From Draconibacterium sp. (GTDB lineage: Bacteria > Bacteroidota > Bacteroidia > Bacteroidales > Prolixibacteraceae): a stretch of 64,000 nt of DNA. The position numbers were made by a program, and so were the translations under genes. This document shows, one piece after another, positions 62,399 through 64,000 of the stretch. The stretch covers positions 124,001-188,000 of the forward strand of contig JADIYN010000008.1 of NCBI GenBank assembly GCA_016705335.1, in the 5' to 3' direction. Position 1 is the first letter of the stretch. The number at the start of each line of letters is the position of its first letter. The notes under the pieces are model-generated. The model did no database searches. It was not told where the DNA came from and was given only the letters and a program-made list of their open reading frames with translations.

Positions 62399-63322
62399 TT
62401 ACAACTCAAATGAATCTACTTCACGATAAGCCTGAACCAATCTTTTTTCGCCTTCAATTCTTTCTCCAGAAATGCCATGTTCCATACCAAGAATACCTGT
62501 AAAACCTCTGTCGTAAATGTGTTTGAACACATTTTTGTAGTTGATTTCCCCGGTAGTTGGTTCTTTTCGACCCGGGTTATCTCCAATTTGTATGTACCCA
62601 ATTTCACTCCACGTAAGATCCATATTGGTAATAATATTTCCTTCATTTTTTTGCATATGGTAAATGTCATAAAGGATTTTGCAGGAAGGACTGTTTACTC
62701 CTTTACAAATCATGTAGGTTTGTTCCGAAGTCCGTAAATAGAGATCAGGGGAATCGGAAAGAGGTTCGAGCACCATTACCAAACCATGTGGTTCAAGGAT
62801 TTCAGCGCCTCTGCGAAGAGCATCAATAACATTTCCATCCTGAATGCCAATTGGCAATTTCCGCTCAAAACCACCGGGAACAACTGTCATCCATTTTGCA
62901 TTAACACGTTTGGCTACGTCAACAGCTCTGCGGCAACCATCCAGAAAAATATCAATATATTCCTGTTTACCTGCAGCCAGCGTATTTGCCATGTTTCCAC
63001 CTTTTTCAATAACAAAAACTCCCATTGTCATATTAAGGTCGGAAAGTGTTTTACCAATTTTTTCCTGTAATGCTATATCACGTCCCATCATCCCGTTGTC
63101 TTCAAAAGCAGTAAAACCCTGGTCGGCCATAAATTTTATCTGGTCTATCGGATCATCTCCTACACTATTTTTAAACATTCCCAAATGCGGGCCATACTTC
63201 AATTTGAATTTTGCTTCATTAGAAACAACTGATTCTGCAGCTGAAACACTGTTAATTCCCGCCATTCCGGTAATTGCCAATCCGCTGATTGCAGCACTTC
63301 TTAGAAAATTTCTTCTTTCCAT
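62399..63322 (-). CDS. Tat-exported sugar isomerase/epimerase (TIM barrel)
   Basis: 307 residues, intact. Tat motif MERRNFLRSAAISGLAITG, then a xylose-isomerase-like (AP_endonuc_2) barrel: GFTAFEDNGMMGRDIALQE, VVPGGFERKLPIG, LVMVLEPLSDSPDLYL (metal Glu), ILYDIYHMQKNEGNI (Asp and His), YIQIGDNPGRKEPTTGEIN and GILGMEHGISG. Resembles hydroxypyruvate isomerase-type and 3-keto-sugar-handling members. A periplasmic site suits a partner for the exported Gfo/Idh/MocA oxidoreductases, which can make keto-sugars (inference). Divergent from the last gene. Confidence 0.87.
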   Translation of the reverse strand: MERRNFLRSAAISGLAITGMAGINSVSAAESVVSNEAKFKLKYGPHLGMFKNSVGDDPIDQIKFMADQGFTAFEDNGMMGRDIALQEKIGKTLSDLNMTMGVFVIEKGGNMANTLAAGKQEYIDIFLDGCRRAVDVAKRVNAKWMTVVPGGFERKLPIGIQDGNVIDALRRGAEILEPHGLVMVLEPLSDSPDLYLRTSEQTYMICKGVNSPSCKILYDIYHMQKNEGNIITNMDLTWSEIGYIQIGDNPGRKEPTTGEINYKNVFKHIYDRGFTGILGMEHGISGERIEGEKRLVQAYREVDSFEL

Positions 63323-63508
63323 GGTTCTGTTGGTTTTAAGTATTTATTTTATTAATGGGCTAATTTAATGAAATGTTGCTGAACTTCGTTTCAGGGAAAC
63401 AAACTTCTTTTTAAATTCTTTCAAAGGTTCTGTAAACGACTTTTGTTTCCTATCAAAAGAGTTCTTAATTTTATCGGCACGATTTCTAAATCAACTAAAA
63501 TTAAAAAT

Positions 63509-64000
63509 ATGCACAGAAAACTTCGTATGGGAATGGTCGGTGGAGGAACCGATGCTTTTATTGGTGCGGTGCACCGCCTGGCAGCTTTAATGGACAACCA
63601 GATTGAACTGGTTTGCGGCTGTTTCAGTATCAACCCTGAAATTTCAAAATCTTCGGGAAAACTCTATTTTATTCCTGAAAACCGTGTTTATGAAACCTAT
63701 CAGGAAATGTTTGAAAAAGAATCAAAACTTCCTGATGGCGATCGGATGGACTTTGTTTCCATTGTAACACCAAATTTTGTTCATTTCGATCCGGCAATGA
63801 TGGCTCTGGATAAAGGTTTTAATGTGGTACTCGACAAACCTATGACTTTTACTTTGAATGAAGCAATCAAACTAAAAGAGAAAATTGCCGAAACGGGTTT
63901 AACGTTTGCGCTGACACATACCTACTCCGGTTATCCGGCGGTAAAACACGGCAAACAAATGATTGCCGATGGCAAACTTGGCAAAATCCGTAAAGTATTT
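63509..64000 (+). CDS. Gfo/Idh/MocA-family dehydrogenase (3' partial)
   Basis: First 164 codons of a gene that runs off the window. HRKLRMGMVGGGTDAFIGAV is the Rossmann start; SIVTPNFVHFDPAMMALDKG and VVLDKPMTFTLNEAI carry the conserved Lys, and LTFALTHTYSGYPAVKHGKQ is typical of the group. It has no signal peptide, so it acts in the cytoplasm. Fifth family member in the window. Divergent from the isomerase/epimerase gene across 186 bp; no certain promoter found. Confidence 0.88.
   Translation, partial: MHRKLRMGMVGGGTDAFIGAVHRLAALMDNQIELVCGCFSINPEISKSSGKLYFIPENRVYETYQEMFEKESKLPDGDRMDFVSIVTPNFVHFDPAMMALDKGFNVVLDKPMTFTLNEAIKLKEKIAETGLTFALTHTYSGYPAVKHGKQMIADGKLGKIRKVF

Overview
The window comes from a Bacteroidota chromosome, most likely a marine or sediment member of Bacteroidia near Marinilabiliales/Prolixibacteraceae (inference from gene content, not a search). 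Pointers: proteins with PKD repeats and type IX secretion tails, promoters with the Bacteroidota -7 box TAnnTTTG, Tat-exported sugar oxidoreductases, sulfatases with fucosidases and a rhamnosidase, and AT-rich spacers with A/T-rich hairpin terminators. No tRNA, rRNA, CRISPR array, transposase or phage gene was seen.

Layout. 1-9.1 kb: a gliding-motility/T9SS type B protein (5' end outside the window), a cupin plus GH109-like pair, a second PKD protein with a T9SS tail, then an ECF sigma factor, a membrane anti-sigma candidate and an outer-membrane barrel. 9.1-28.8 kb: housekeeping genes. On the minus strand lie parE-parC-aroK and an operon hpt-adk-obg-PAP2-membrane MutS-like. On the plus strand lie purE, a decayed PorV-like gene, a helix-hairpin-helix barrel protein, an acyltransferase and a wrecked HAD phosphatase; then recJ (minus) and lysS (plus). 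29-36.4 kb: a lipoprotein, an exported Gfo/Idh/MocA protein, fructose-bisphosphate aldolase and a propeller-type sensor kinase. 36.4-64 kb: a carbohydrate region with a GH78 rhamnosidase and two sulfatases in one minus-strand run, divergent from GH95 fucosidase - alcohol dehydrogenase - Gfo/Idh/MocA - LamG protein. It continues with a large lipoprotein, a molybdenum hydroxylase cluster (xdhC, mocA-type cytidylyltransferase, 2Fe-2S subunit, Mo subunit), another Gfo/Idh/MocA protein, an SGNH esterase, a second GH95, an M3 peptidase, a sugar isomerase/epimerase and the start of a fifth Gfo/Idh/MocA gene.

How it fits together. The right half reads as a toolkit for a sulfated fucose- and rhamnose-containing polysaccharide: sulfatases remove ester sulfate, GH95 and GH78 release fucose and rhamnose, and the dehydrogenases, Gfo/Idh/MocA proteins and isomerase could process the sugars. 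No SusC/SusD pair is in the window. The sigma/anti-sigma/barrel group and the upstream T9SS protein share a candidate promoter motif (G[T/C]AAC, 16-17 bases, CGTC), which suggests a small envelope regulon.

Data quality dominates interpretation. About half of the genes carry single-base frameshifts, mostly in homopolymers and mostly losses of one base, and these include genes expected to be essential (adk, obg, recJ). Five genes or gene parts carry an in-frame stop. Three patches (20.45-21.2 kb, 24.5-25.1 kb, 45.05-45.19 kb) look especially damaged. I therefore annotate broken genes over their full reconstructed span and treat most breaks as probable sequence errors. I found no convincing wholly new system; the best leads are the sigma-factor promoter set, the membrane MutS-like/PAP2 pair and the molybdenum hydroxylase cluster.
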